DNA of 64,000 nt from assembly GCA_905221605.1 (NCBI GenBank), contig CAJNDS010002302.1:950022-1014021 (forward strand), read 5' to 3'. This DNA comes from Symbiodinium natans. Its lineage: Eukaryota; Sar; Dinophyceae; Suessiales; Symbiodiniaceae. The translations under genes were made by a program, and so were the position numbers. Shown here in pieces: positions 11,383 through 21,762 of this stretch. The notes under the pieces are model-generated. The model saw only the letters and a list, made by a program, of their open reading frames with translations. It searched no databases and was not told the origin of the DNA. Each line of letters opens with the position of its first letter. Positions within the stretch are counted from its first letter, which is position 1.

Positions 11383-11463
11383 GCTTGTCGCATCCCTTCG
11401 GCGGAAGGACATGTGCCCTTGCAGGGCGGGCGCCCAGTACTGACAGTAGACAACGGTTTAGAG
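11383..11463 (+). CDS. Candidate exon HVPLQGGRPVLTVDNG
   Basis: Reads ACRIPSAEGHVPLQGGRPVL then TVDNGLE. It lies between a degenerate C array and a G array (from 11457). The beta-strand-like pattern PVLTVDN looks genuine; no family assigned. Confidence 0.38.
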
Positions 11464-12000
11464 TTTAGGGTTTAGGGTTTAGGGTTTATAGTTGAATTTT
11501 GGTTTCAGAGCTTCAATGTGCAAATTTTAGGCTCAGGGCGTTCGCAAGAGGGGTGGGAGCCCAAGTGGCCTGATCCCTAACACCGAAAGCCAGAAGCCCA
11601 AATCCGAACCCTGGCCTAAATCCTAGACCATCCTAAGCCCTAAACCCTAAACCCTAAACCCTAAACCCTAACCCTAAACCCTAAACCCCGAAACCCTAAA
11701 CCCTAAACCCCAAAACCCTAAACCCTAAACCCCAAACCCTAAACCCTAAACTCTACTGGGTTTTTGGTGCACCTCGGGGGTGACAGCAGGCCTTGGTAGG
11801 GAGAGCCCACCTGCCGAAGAACCAGTGCAGTGGAGCATATGTACGTGAAGGACCCACCTGTTTAGGATTTAGGGTTTAGGGTTTAGGGTTTAGGGTGTAG
11901 GGTGGACTTTTGGGAAGGCTAAGGTACTGAGTCTTCTTCAAGACGGCAATGGCCCTTCCTGGTTTGTCTAAAAGGGTTGGTCCTTTGACTTCTCCCACAG

Positions 12001-12060
12001 GGGGATGAGGATCCAACGTCGGCCACCGCCCGCAGCGCCTCAAAAAAAGCGCAGCCCAAG
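12001..12060 (+). CDS. Candidate exon with canonical AG/GT ends
   Basis: Bounded by CTCCCACAG (ending 12000) and GTGCGG (from 12061), exactly 20 codons in phase 0: GDEDPTSATARSASKKAQPK. The polypyrimidine-CACAG acceptor is among the cleanest in the window. The acidic-to-basic Ser/Ala-rich sequence suggests a flexible linker; no domain is visible. Unlike most islands it has a normal-looking unique intron end instead of a C array on its left. Confidence 0.55.
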
Positions 12061-12651
12061 GTGCGGGCGGCTCTGCATGTGTAGGGGCTTCGGGTTTAGT
12101 TTAGGTTTTGGGTTTAGGGTTTAGGGTTTAGGGTTTAAGGTTGGGGTGTTGAGGGTTTAAGGTTGAGGGTTGTGCAAGAGGGACTGGACTGGATACTCAA
12201 CTTGAAACTCAATCTTAGACACCCAACCTCTTCAATCCCAGAACCCACCCCACGCTCCAAGCCTTACCTAAACCAAAAGTCTCGTGAAAGCATTGTTTCT
12301 ACCTTGTCAGCCGTGGGTTTTGAATTTGACAACCGGGCTTTACCTGTAGAGACGGTTTAGGCTTGACGCGTTCTGTTTTTGGATACCTCGCTTTAGGGAT
12401 GGGTTGTGAGAAAGACAAAGTTAGGTACCAAAGCAAGGGTTTAGAGTTTGGGGTTTAGGAGGTTAGGGTTTAGGGTTTAGGGTCCTTCAACCCTAAACCT
12501 TCTAGGTACATCTTTTGTTAGGGTTTGTAGACGCAGCTGCCGCACAACGCGTGCAAGGTGTATCTCCCTACCTTACTGGGGAAGCCTAAACCCTAAACCC
12601 TAGACCCCAAACCCTAACTAAACCCTAAACCCTAAACCCTGGACCCTTTCG

Positions 12652-12733
12652 GCCCTCTTTGCCCTTTCTTCGGCTACAGCGCAGAGCGTGTCCGTAGCCG
12701 ACACGAGCCGCTGTCGCCATGCCCGGGGCTTTC
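12652..12733 (+). CDS. Candidate exon between C and G arrays
   Basis: C array 12587-12648, G array 12735-12790. It reads GPLCPFFGYSAERVRSRHEP then LSPCPGLS. Good C-exon-G example; family unknown. Confidence 0.36.
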
Positions 12734-13343
12734 AAGGGTTTAGGGTTTAGGGTTTAGGGTTTAGGGTTTAGGGTTTAGGGTTTAGGGTTTATAAGGTGTA
12801 GCGTTTAGAGCTTTCAAGGGCTTACCTTGGCTTGCGACACATCAAAGGTTTAGTCTTTCTTGGGCGTTTTGGGTTTAATTGTTTTAGGCCGTTTGGGGCG
12901 GTTGGAGCTTCTGAGTTTGGTGGAGCCCGAAACCCTACAGAACAACAGTCTGTGAAGCCTTCTGTCTCGGGCTTAAAATGTTGGAGCCTTGCGTGGTAGA
13001 TTACCCTCCATCATAAACCCTAAACCCCAAACCCTAAACCCTAAACCCTGTGGTTCAGGGCTTGGTGTTCCCGTTTAGGTCTCAGGAGTTGGGGTATGGG
13101 GTTTGGATTAAAGGGCTTCGGGTTTAGGGTTTAGGGTTTACTGTTTAGGGCCCTGGGGTTGGCGATGCTTTAGCCACGCAGGGGTGTACAGGGCATGAAA
13201 AAACATGCAGGGAACACTGCGGACCGTAGCTTCCTGTGGACTCCACAGCATGGGTGAGTTTGGGTTTAGGGTTTAGGGTTTAGGGTTTAGGGTTTAGGGT
13301 TTAGGGTGTAGGGTTTAGGGCTTCGCCCAGCGCCTTGGGCCCT

Positions 13344-13503
13344 GGACTCACAGGACGACCACATCCTGAGCTGGGTCCAGTTGTGAAAGTGAAAGGAGGA
13401 TGGTGCGCGCATTTGGAAAAGGATTGCTGGAACGTGACACACGACGAGGACAAGCTGACAAAAGCCCTATCGACGAAGATCACCGTGAAAGGCGACAAGC
13501 CCT
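13344..13503 (+). CDS. Candidate exon, about 53 codons, CWNVTHDEDKLTKAL
   Basis: One of the longest convincing coding islands outside the two reconstructed genes. The frame reads GLTGRPHPELGPVVKVKGGW, then CAHLEKDCWNVTHDEDKLTK and ALSTKITVKGDKP, stopping at TGA 13504. It overlaps, in other frames, two ATG-initiated ORFs on both strands that look like shadows. The G array 13261-13320 lies to its left; Asn/Asp-rich 'LNTLNPLN' read-through of CCCTAAA-like repeats follows. No family recognised. Confidence 0.5.
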
Positions 13504-13954
13504 GAATACAAGGGACCGAAGGGTACCTTGCCTGGAGTTGGGTCTCTATAACGCCCTAAACACTCTAAACAACCCAAGCAGCCTGAACACCCTAAACCCC
13601 CTGAACCCCCTAAGCACCCTATAAACACCCTAGACACCCCTAAACCCCTTAAACCCCCTAAACCACCCTAAACCACCCTAAGCCACCGTAAACATCCTGT
13701 AAACCTTACTTGGGGGTTTGCCTTAAGTTCAGCTTGCGACCACCCATGAGCCTACGTGCAGTTGGGTTTCTAGGACCCAGAGTAGGCGCACGGGTTGAGG
13801 GCTTTAGGGCTACTAGGGTGTTTTGTTGGGGTTTTTAGGGTTTCCTTATAGTAGTTTTGAGCTTGGGTTTAGGAGGCTTTTAGGGCTCATGAAAAGGGCT
13901 TTGCTCTTGGGGGTAGCTGAAGGGTGCGAGTTCCCCCATATCTTCTAGGGTTCT

Positions 13955-14085
13955 TCAGGGAGGGGGGTTCAAGGGCCTCAGGAAGCTTCGGCAAGCTTAG
14001 GGAGCCTCAGCGAGTAGCAGGGAGTATTGCGGAACCTTGGGTTACATACACCCCCCCTCCCCCCTTGAACCCCCCTCCCTTTAGA
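13955..14085. mobile_element. Fold-back element FB5, copy at 14.0 kb
   Basis: Left GGGGGTTCAAGGGCCTCAGG, right GTTACATACACCCCCCCTCC...CTTGAACCCCCC, with interior repeats GGAAGCTTCGG, GGGAGCCTCAG, GGGAGTATTGC. Copies at 57.08 kb and (short) 62.85 kb. Confidence 0.82.
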
Positions 14086-14203
14086 ACCCCAAACGAAACC
14101 CGAAACCCTAAGCCCTAAGCCCTAAAAAGCCCTAAGCCCTAAAAGCCCCAAAAGCCCCAAAAGCCCGAAACCCTAAACCCCAAACCCTCCCCATAAGAAC
14201 CCC

Positions 14204-14302
14204 ATTAAAGGTCGTTGTGGAGCAACACCTCCTACGAGGGGCAGCGGCCTCTGTCGGAGGGAGGCAATTGAAGGCCTCTGGCTTGAGAGGTGGTTTGGGG
14301 CT
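14204..14302 (+). CDS. Candidate exon between C and G arrays
   Basis: Reads IKGRCGATPPTRGSGLCRRE then AIEGLWLERWFGA. C-type degenerate array to the left, G array from 14315. Family unknown. Confidence 0.36.
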
Positions 14303-14557
14303 TAGGATTAAGAGTTTAGGGTTTAGGGTTTAGGGTTTAGGGTTTGGGGCTTAGGATTAAGTGTTTAGGGGCTTTGGGGGGTTTAGGGGTTTAAGGGTTT
14401 TTAGGGGTTTCAGGGGTTTTAGGGGTGTTAGGGGGTCGAATCTTCTCATACCCCACGTGCCTCAAGTACCTCTGATGTTCGTCGCGTTATGCCTCTGCTA
14501 TGAGGTTTCAAGTTTCGGGCCGTGGATTGCTACTGAACCCCTAAACCCTAAACCCTC

Positions 14558-14640
14558 AGCACGAATGTGGGGCCGATGTGTGATGCGACTTCCGAAGGGC
14601 CTTAGGCCTCCCTCGGCCTTTTCGAGACCTAGGGTAGTAG
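14558..14640 (+). CDS. Candidate exon between C and G arrays
   Basis: Reads PSARMWGRCVMRLPKGLRPP then SAFSRPRVV. A short C array ends at 14557 and a G array begins at 14639. Basic; no domain. Confidence 0.34.
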
Positions 14641-15745
14641 GGTTTAGGGTTTCGGGTTTAGGGTTCGGGTTTAATTAGGGTTGAGAATGCAGAGTTTAGG
14701 GGGGGGGGGGGGTGAAATGCTTTGCACCAGCACTTCTCCAAAAAAGTACCTGCCCAGGACCCCAGTACGAAATTGAACCAACAAAAAAATCCAAAAGCCC
14801 GCAACCCTGAACCCCCAACCCTCAAACCCTAAAACCCTAAACCCCTAACCCTAAACCCCCAACCCTAAACCCCTCAACCCCCTCCTCCCCCCCCCCCCTT
14901 CGCCCGTGATGTGAAGCAGGGTTTATATTACTGTTATTGGTGAGTGTATATAAGGTTCCTTTTTCATATTGGTGAGTGTATATATATATATATTGGGTGC
15001 CCTTCTGGGATACAAGGAAGATATACCCTACTTCATGTGGCCTCAGAGAAGCCCAGGCCCAGCAAGAACGAATGGTACGAAGGTGAAGGCAAATTTACGT
15101 TGGCATCCCAGTCCCTCCAGTCCTTTCGGGCTTTTTGGGGTTCAAAGGGGTTCCAAGGGTTTTATAGGGGTTTTATTGGATTTGTTGTTTTAATGGGGTT
15201 TATAGGGTTTATAGGGGTTAAAGGTTTTTCGGGGTTTATGGGGGGTTTATAGGGGTTTAGGGCTTGCAGGGGCGCATAGGATTTTAGGGTTTTTCGGGGG
15301 GGGGGGGGGGGGGTTGGGGTTTGAAGGTTGCAGGCTTGGGGGTTACAGGGTTAGATGGCGTTATAGGGTTTAAGCGTGGTGGTAGGCCAACTGTAGGACC
15401 TTGGGATATTATTTCCTGTCTTACCTTCAGGGCCAAGTTGACTCCGTGAACCTTCGAGGGGTCGCTGGCTTTAGGGGTTAGGGTATTTAGGGTTTGTTCT
15501 TTACCTGAAGAACCCCAAGCCTACAAGGGCTTTTATCAAAACAACCTACAAAAAAAGTAGGCTTAGGGTAGGGTCTAGTAGTGCAAGAGGGTTCCTGGCT
15601 TCAGGCCTGTCGTTCTGAACGGCCATTCTGGCAGCTTTCTCGCTTATAGAAGGAGCCTCCAGGCATGCTTTCCCACATAGGGCTCTAGGGGTGATATAGG
15701 GGTTGTAATTAGGGTTTAGGGTTTAGGGGTTTAGGGGTTTAGGGC
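14640..15745. other. Array- and homopolymer-rich interval
   Basis: Poly-G at 14699-14712, poly-C near 14885-14898, poly-G at 15296-15312, TATATA at 14981-14992, and many GGGTTTATAGGG variants at 15160-15260. The ORFs from 14944 and 14969 run through these repeats and are not supported. Confidence 0.5.
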
Positions 15746-15751
15746 TTCGAC

Positions 15752-15841
15752 AAATTCACCAAGGGTTGCAGATTGACGGTGTAGGGCCTCACTCATCAAA
15801 GCAGCCGCCGCGACGGACTTCTTTTGCAAAGCCCCTGGGTT
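15752..15841 (+). CDS. Candidate exon between two G arrays
   Basis: Reads IHQGLQIDGVGPHSSKQPPR then RTSFAKPLG. Both flanks are G arrays, an exception to the usual polarity. Unassigned. Confidence 0.33.
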
Positions 15842-16008
15842 TAGGGTTTAGGGGTTGTCTTGGTTTTGGGTTTTGGGTTCGGAATGGCTCCCAGCTCTAA
15901 ACCCCCAAACTCGAAGTAACTCGTTCTAAGCAGGGGGATAAGAACCGTGAATGCGACCAGGGGCCGAAACACTAGACCCCAAACTCCAACCCCAAACATG
16001 TTTTAGGG

Positions 16009-16079
16009 TTTAGGGTTTAGAGTTTAGGGTTTAGGGTTTAGGGTTTAGGGTTTAGGGTTTAGGGTTTAGGGTTTAGGGT
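16009..16079 (+). repeat. TTTAGGG (G) array
   Basis: About ten heptamers with one AGTTTAGGG variant. It follows a region of fragmented CCCCAAAC. Confidence 0.95.
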
Positions 16080-16239
16080 ACCTTCTTCAAAAGGGTTCTG
16101 AGGTATGAGCCCTTGGGTTCCTATAGCATCTTTACGGGGTATATGAGTATCTCCCATAATCGGGCACCTCCTTTTTAACTCAAACAGAATAGAAACGCAT
16201 TAAAGGGACCTCCAAAAAAGGTACCCCCTATTTTCGGAA

Positions 16240-16345
16240 ACCCCCCCATCTACCCAAATACAGTAGAATCCCGTTCAAGCAACGCCCCAAAAGGGAACCC
16301 CTATTTTCGGAATCTAAGGGTTCCCGAATGAAGGGGCTGTGGCTT
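16240..16345. mobile_element. Possible pogo/Tc1-type terminal repeat
   Basis: TACAGTAGAATCCCGTTCAA GCAACGCCCC at 16259-16288 resembles the CAGTAGAA(C/T)CCCG ends of pogo/Tigger-like DNA transposons next to a TA target. Nearby CTATTTTCGGAA occurs twice (16229, 16302). No matching opposite end or transposase was found. Confidence 0.4.
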
Positions 16346-17066
16346 CCTTTCCTCTCAGGTTTCCAAATGGCGTCGTTTACGTGGGACAGTCGGGTCCTGA
16401 GACGGTCCCAGGAAATTTGCTTAAAACCCTAAACCCGAAACCCTAAACCCTAAACCCCAAGCCCTTCATTTATTTATTTATTTTTTTTTTTTTTGGGGGG
16501 GGGGGGGTTCCTAAGCAAATAGCAGTTGAGGGCTTAAGAGGTTTAGCCACCCACTTGACTCAGCGGTTCAGGGTCTGGGGCCAGGGGTGTTGAGGACGGG
16601 TCTGTTGGCCTCAGTGGTTTCATTTCGACCCAATAAACACCCTTAAGCCCTAAAGCCATAAAACCCCTCGGACACAAAAACCCCTAAACCCTAAAACCCT
16701 AAACCCCTGAAACCTCAAATCCCTGAAGCCCTAAAGCCTAAAACCCTAAAACCTGAAGCCCCTGTAACTAGCCTAAACCCTAAAACCTTGAGCCCCTGTA
16801 AACCCTAAACGCTGAACCGGGCGGTGCACTGCACCCGAAGTTGGGCAGGGTTGAGTCTTCAGAACCTAAACCCCAAACCCCAGAAGCCTCAACCCTCTGT
16901 GACGTAGGTTTTAGGGTTTTAGGGTTTCGGGTTTAGGGTGTTTCTTTGGTTGCATTCCAATAGAGAAAGGTTCAGGGGGGTGAGGCTGCCTAGTTAGCCC
17001 TTTTCTGGGACCCTGGCGTGTGGGCACGGAGGAACAGTCTGGGGTTGCGGGTTCTCTTTTCTAGAG

Positions 17067-17067
<1 letters not shown>

Positions 17068-17101
<34 letters not shown>
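17068..17101 (+). repeat. Poly-G tract, about 34 nt
   Basis: One of the longest homopolymers in the window, immediately upstream of the GT microsatellite. Confidence 0.95.
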
Positions 17102-17105
<4 letters not shown>

Positions 17106-17119
17106 CTAGGTTGGTGTTT

Positions 17120-17419
17120 CCGTGGTGTGTGTTGTGTGTGTGTGTGTGTGTGTTGTGTGTGTGTTGTGGGTGTGCGGTGTGCGGTGTGCGTGTGCGTGTG
17201 CGTGTGCGGTTTCTTGTGGCGTTTGCGTGTGCGTGTGCGTGTGCTGATGCGTGTGCGTGTGCGTGTGCGTGTGCGTGGTGTTGTGGTGTGTGTGTGTGTG
17301 GTGTGTTTTTGTTGTTTGTGTGTGTCTCTGTTGTGTCTCTGTGTGTCTCTGTGTGTGTCTGTGTGTGTCCTGTGGGTTGTCTGTGTGTGTTTCTTGTGTT
17401 GTGTCCTGTGTGTGTGTGT

Positions 17420-17460
<41 letters not shown>

Positions 17461-17709
17461 TGTGTGTGTCTGTTGTGTGTCTGTGTGTCTGTGTGTCTGT
17501 GTGTCTGTGTGTGTGTCTGTCTGTGTGTGTGTGTGTGTGTCTGTCTGTGTGTGTGTCTGTCTGTGTGTCTGTGTGTCTCTGTGTCTCTGTGTCTCTGTGT
17601 CTCTGTGTCTCTGTGTCTCTGTGTCTCTGTGTCTCTGTGTCTCTGTGTCTCTGTGTCTCTGTGTCTGTGGTGTGTGTGTGTGTGTGTGTGTGTCTGTGTG
17701 TGTGTGTGT

Positions 17710-17741
<32 letters not shown>

Positions 17742-17820
17742 CTCTGTGTGTGTCTCTGTGTGTCTCTGTATGTCTCTGTGTGTCTGTGTGTGTCTGTGTG
17801 TGTCTGTGTGTGTGTGTTCG
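17120..17820 (+). repeat. GT-rich microsatellite, about 700 bp
   Basis: (GT)n with higher-order GTGTGC, GTGTCT and CTCTGT units; the segment 17575-17665 is a regular GTGTCTCT repeat. On the minus strand it encodes His/Thr runs, on the plus strand Cys/Val runs; these ORFs (up to 348 codons) are artefacts. It has Z-DNA potential. Confidence 0.97.
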
Positions 17821-17894
17821 TGGTTTTGGGAATGCAGGTTTGTTTGTCGTTTTGTTGTTTTTGAGGGGGGGGTTCTTAGGCATCCTCTCTTTTG

Positions 17895-18020
17895 GGACAT
17901 GCAGTCATGCAGCCTGCGGCTTAGTACTCACTTCCGCTCTCCGTCTCAATGGAGGAAGATGCCTTCAACCAGAGGCCTCAAAGGGTGCTCTTGCATCCTT
18001 ACTTGGAAGCCCTGTTGACA
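17895..18020 (+). CDS. Candidate exon after the GT microsatellite
   Basis: The frame reads [20 protein letters not shown] then [19 protein letters not shown] and runs into a fold-back at 18010. Only the part downstream of the simple repeat is plausible coding; the long ORF that includes the Cys/Val-rich GT repeat is an artefact. Confidence 0.33.
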
Positions 18021-18118
18021 TAGTAAGTAGGGTCAGCAAGGTAGGTTATGGGGATTATCAATAGGGATTCTGCGTAGACTTACTAAGTCAATAAAGCATC
18101 GAAGTAAACCTATCACTC
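18008..18118. mobile_element. Fold-back element FB6, copy at 18.0 kb
   Basis: Contains ATAGTAAGTAGGGTCAGCAA and, at the right, GCGTAGACTTACTAAGTC. The same landmarks occur at 31573-31662 (TTACTTAGTAAGTAGGTTCG...TTAGACTTACGAAG). Low copy number. Confidence 0.72.
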
Positions 18119-18196
18119 AAAGGTTAATGGGTTCTTCGAAGTAGGGGGTACAGGAAGTCCAGGAAAGTCCCAGCATAGACTGACTCTGCCCACCCC

Positions 18197-18303
18197 GACT
18201 TCCCCCTCGATGGTGTCGGCAGGTTTCGCAAAGGCGAGTTCCACGGGCAGGGCGCCCTCGCGAAGGCCTCAGTTAAGGACGAAGGAGTCTGGAGTAGAGG
18301 GGT
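18197..18303 (+). CDS. Candidate exon with a MORN-like motif
   Basis: One plus frame reads DFPLDGVGRFRKGEFHGQGA then LAKASVKDEGVWSRGV. GxFxxGEFHGQGxL is the MORN-repeat pattern (YxGEFxxGxxHGxG), a membrane-lipid/scaffold repeat common in alveolate proteins. The minus strand is also open here (…LTEAFARAPCPWNSPLRNLP), so the plus assignment rests on the motif. Upstream lies a fold-back (18010-18118); downstream is a fragment of degenerate G/C array. Confidence 0.45.
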
Positions 18304-18480
18304 TTTGGGGTTGAGGGTGTGGAGTTTCGGGTTTAGGGTGTCCCTGAACCCTAAACCTTGATTCACCACACTGGGATCTCCAGAGAAGGAGGTTCGGTTG
18401 AAGGAGACGGGAATCAAACCGATCACTTTGCCGCTGTGGCCAGCCCTTTGTGTTTCGATGTTCAGTGTGAACGGGTTTGA

Positions 18481-18772
18481 CCACCCCCCCCCCCCTCCCC
18501 CTTCCCCCCCCTTCCCTTTCCCCCCCCTTCCCCCCCTCCCCCTTCCCCCCCCCCCCCCCCCTTCCCCCCCCTTCCCCCCCTCCCCCCCCTCCCCCCCCCC
18601 TTCCCCCTTCCCCCCCCCTTCCCCCCCCTTCCCCCCCCTTTCCCACCCTTCCCCCCCCTTCCCCCCCCTTCCCCCCCCCCCCCCTTCCCCCCCTTCCCCC
18701 CCCCCCTTCCCCCCCCCCCCCCCCTTCCCCCCCCCCCCCCCCTCCCCCCTTCCCCCCCTTCCCAGACCCGCG
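18481..18772 (+). repeat. C-rich (CCCCCCTT)n tract
   Basis: About 290 bp of pure pyrimidine on the plus strand with T pairs spaced irregularly. ORFs of poly-Pro/Phe or poly-Gly/Glu type are repeat translation. Such long homopurine/homopyrimidine DNA can form triplex or G-quadruplex structures. Confidence 0.96.
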
Positions 18773-19262
18773 CCACCCACACCGACAGAGTTTTGCGGCT
18801 ACCCTGTCTTTGCTAATAATCCCTTCCCCCAAATCCCCCCCCCTTTTAAGGTTTACTTTTCAAGCCCTTCTTCCCCCCCCTTACCCCCCCCTAACCCCCG
18901 TCCTGTCTCTGTAGGGGTTTTAATAGGGACAGACACGGGATCGGTATTTGGGGCCGGGGGGATTTTTATATTAGGGGGTATTAATATTAGGGGGAACGAA
19001 TTATTCCGTTGTATAGCCCGCGATACAGCCGAAAAGCGATCACGCGATAGTCACGTGATGTCTTTTTTTGTTTGAGGTAAACGGCGTGCGGGGTTACCGG
19101 GCCACTCTGTTTGGTAAGTCAGCGTCACCCTTTAGCCTCAGGGCCCATGTACCGTATACCTCAAAATGAAAGATGGGTATACCCCTAAACCGATTTGGCT
19201 CGGAACTCCCGTCAGGCAGACCTAAATCCCTAAACCCTCTAAAAGCCCGTAAGCCCTCATCC

Positions 19263-19358
19263 TCGGGATCTTCCCCCTTCTACTAACATTCCTCAATAGG
19301 GATTATAGTACCCTATCATAATCCCTTTTAAAAACTGTTTGAAAAAGGGGAAAGCCCC
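19263..19358. mobile_element. Fold-back element FB1, degenerate copy at 19.3 kb
   Basis: The left arm GGGATCTTCCCCCTTCTACT is well kept; the right arm (AAAACTGTTTGAAAAAGGGG) has diverged, so this is an older copy. Confidence 0.78.
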
Positions 19359-19390
19359 AACCTCAACCTCTAACCCGGAATCAGGTACAT

Positions 19391-19495
19391 GAACCCGCCG
19401 GGAGCTATGCGGAGCTTTATGAAAGTTGCTGTCGCTTTTGGTACCTCCTCGGTTTCCCGGAGAAGGAAGCCCGTTTCCTCCAGTCCTCGGTTTTG
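19391..19495 (+). CDS. Candidate exon with ATG
   Basis: Reads MNPPGAMRSFMKVAVAFGTS then SVSRRRKPVSSSPRFWG. A degenerate C array lies to the left and a short G-type stretch to the right. It looks signal-like (hydrophobic MKVAVAF) but this is weak. Confidence 0.33.
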
Positions 19496-19637
19496 GGGTT
19501 TTGGGGTTGAGGGCTTTCTCCTAAACCCCAAACCCCAAACCCCAAACCCCAAACGACGCAAGTCCGACCGAACCCCAAACCCCAAACCCCAAACCCCAAA
19601 TCCCAAACCCCAAAGCCCAAAGCCCAAAGCCCAAAGC

Positions 19638-19730
19638 CTGTGCCGGCATCTGAGGTCTACCCGAATGGCGGCAGATATCAAGCGACGTGCGAGCCTCAAG
19701 CCCTTCCAACCCGAACCCGCTTCAGGGTTT
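19638..19730 (+). CDS. Candidate exon between C-type and G-type sequence
   Basis: Reads LCRHLRSTRMAADIKRRASL then KPFQPEPASGF after a CCCAAAG-type array. Basic, helical appearance; unassigned. Confidence 0.36.
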
Positions 19731-19906
19731 CGGGGTCGTCGGCTCTAAGCCTTAACCCTAAACCCTAAACCCTAAACCCTAAACCCTAAACCCTAAACCC
19801 TAAACCCTAGACCCTAGACCCTGAACCCCCTAAACCCTGAACCCTGAACCCTGAAACCTGAACCCTGAACCCTGAACCCTGAACCCTGAACCTTACATTC
19901 CACACC

Positions 19907-19977
19907 GAAAGCCACCACATCCTCGAGACTGTAATGGGGAGGAGCCCCTGGACCGACAGCAAAAAGCGGGAGCACTT
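19907..19977 (+). CDS. Candidate exon ESHHILETVMGRSPWTDSKK
   Basis: Between a C-type array ending near 19895 and a G array from 19983. It reads ESHHILETVMGRSPWTDSKK then REHLVR. Good coding composition and a classical C-exon-G arrangement. Family unknown. Confidence 0.42.
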
Positions 19978-20088
19978 GGTGAGGGTTTAGGGTTTAGGGT
20001 TTAGGGTTCAGGGTTCAGGGTTTAGGGTTTAGGGTTTAGGCTTTAGGGTTTAGGGTTCAGGTTTTTTGTGGCTTTCAAGGCACCAGCA

Positions 20089-20185
20089 GGGTGCCTTCAC
20101 CCAGCATGGTGAAGATAGGCCATGATGTTTATCTGGCTCAAGCCTCGAGGATTTTGCGTGATCTCAGGATGCCGGGTTTGGGGGC
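20089..20185 (+). CDS. Candidate exon GTSRVPSPSMVKIGHDVYLA
   Basis: Reads GTSRVPSPSMVKIGHDVYLA then QASRILRDLRMPG. G array on the left (19983-20065); a weak G-type stretch to the right. Unassigned. Confidence 0.4.
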
Positions 20186-20909
20186 TTATGGTTTTGGGGT
20201 TTAGGGTCTAGGGTTTAAGGTTTCTTTTCCTAGGTGGGATGACGGGGATCCTTAAAAACGGAACCCTTCTTGACCCACTTCTGGCTCCTCTTACACATGG
20301 ACCTTATTCACGGGGTCTTTCTCCCCAGGGGTCCCCCTGAGCCTATCCCCTAGCTCATAGGTTTGGGGTTTCAGTTTTGAACATGTAGGGCTTCGGCTGA
20401 GGGGTTGCGGGGGCTTAGGTTTCGGTTTTGGGTTGAGGGTTTTGGACTTCGATTTCGGTGTAGGGCTTGGGGTTTTAGATGTTGGTGTTGGGGGCCTAGG
20501 TTTGGGCTTGCGGTTTAAAGGGTTTAGAGACATCAGGATGTAGGGATTGAGACCCTGAGTAGAAGCACGAATTCTCCCTAGACCCAACCCTGCCGCTAGT
20601 CCTGACGCCTCAGCCTCTCCTAGAGTGTCGGGCTTCGGTAGACGGCTTTACAGTTTAGGGCTCCATTGCTAAGATTACCTGCGGGTTACTTCTGCCACTG
20701 GGCCTCTCGGTTTAGGCTTCTTGTTCTTGAAAGTTTTAGGGTTTAGGGGGGGGGAAGACCTCTGGGTCGGAAACTCTAGGCTTGGGCCCTACAACCCAAA
20801 AAAGGCTGCAGGTAGAACCTGGACCCTAAACCCCAAAACCCAGAAACCCTAAAACCTGAAAATCCCAACCCTACACCCTCAAACCCTAAAACCCCTAGAA
20901 CCCTAGACT

Positions 20910-21035
20910 CCGCCCTCGAACGTGAGAACGCTCCACCTGCCCTAAGGTGGGAGAGGGGCTACGCCGTCGAGGGCAGGCCGACACGGGCCTGTTGCGGCAT
21001 GTCAACCTTTCGCCCATCAAACCCGTGGCTGTCTT
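20910..21035 (+). CDS. Candidate exon between C and G arrays
   Basis: Reads DSALERENAPPALRWERGYA then VEGRPTRACCGMSTFRPSNP and ends at a G array (21035-21090). A degenerate C array lies to the left. About 42 codons; family unknown. Confidence 0.42.
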
Positions 21036-21107
21036 AGGGTTTAGGGTTTAGGGTTTAGGGCTTAGGGTTTAGGGTTTAGGGTTTAGGGCTTCAGGAATAC
21101 GGGCACA

Positions 21108-21222
21108 ACTAGGGAATGAGGGAATGAGGCACCCAATATCCCCCTATATATGCCCTTTAGGAGATTATGTAATGTAGGGTACCTAATTCATCCGAATTCC
21201 CCATTCCCTACGACGAACCAGG
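21108..21222. mobile_element. Fold-back element FB3, copy at 21.1 kb
   Basis: CTAGGGAATGAGGGAATGAG left, CCCCATTCCCTACGACGAAC right; AATATCCCCCTATATATGCC in the stem. It sits between a G array and a short fragment of another fold-back family. Confidence 0.82.
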
Positions 21223-21674
21223 GGGTTTTCCTGGAGCTCCGCCATCAAAATCTCTTTAGGTCTGGGTGAAACCCTAGGATATGGTATGTCTTCCATTCTT
21301 GTCTTCAGGGGCAACTCCTTCTTTGGGGTATTCTAATCCCTATAAAATCCCAAAGGCTAACCTTTAATCCCCCCAGTTTAGGACAACTAAGTTGTTGTAC
21401 AAGTCCACAGAACTGGACCCTGGGCCCAACAAGTTTCTACAGTATTCCAGGCTGGCGGCTTCGGGGCCCTTGTCCGAAACCCTCAGCTTTGTAGGCCCAT
21501 AAACCCTTAGATTTCAAAGAGCAGAAGCAGAACTTGGTGACCTGATGCCCTGGCTAGTCTGACAGGGCCCTGCCTAGCCCTCCCCGCACTCTCCTACTGC
21601 CAGAATCGTTAGGGTTCTTAAGAGCTCAACTTAAATTGGGTTAGCAGGTACCCTGAACCTCCAAGTGTGAAGTG

Positions 21675-21762
21675 CAGGTATGTGTTCAACGACGGTTTGC
21701 TCTACGAGGACAAGAACTGGCAGTACGTGTGCCGTGCTCAGAACGTCAAAAGCCACTTCTAA
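21675..21762 (+). CDS. Candidate exon ending in a stop codon
   Basis: After AAGTGCAG, one frame reads RYVFNDGLLYEDKNWQYVCR then AQNVKSHF and TAA. Aromatic/acidic balance is typical of real protein; it may be a terminal exon. A half copy of fold-back family FB2 lies just upstream (21633-21663). Not recognised. Confidence 0.48.

Noticed and set aside
17018-18064. 348-codon ORF (and three overlapping long ORFs on both strands)
   Set aside because: It is translation of the GT/CT microsatellite (Cys/Val or His/Thr runs). Only the non-repeat tail around 17.9-18.02 kb is kept as a weak exon candidate.
18124-19075. Long Pro-rich and Gly-rich ORFs
   Set aside because: They read through the C-rich CCCCCCTT tract in all frames; absence of stops follows from the base composition.
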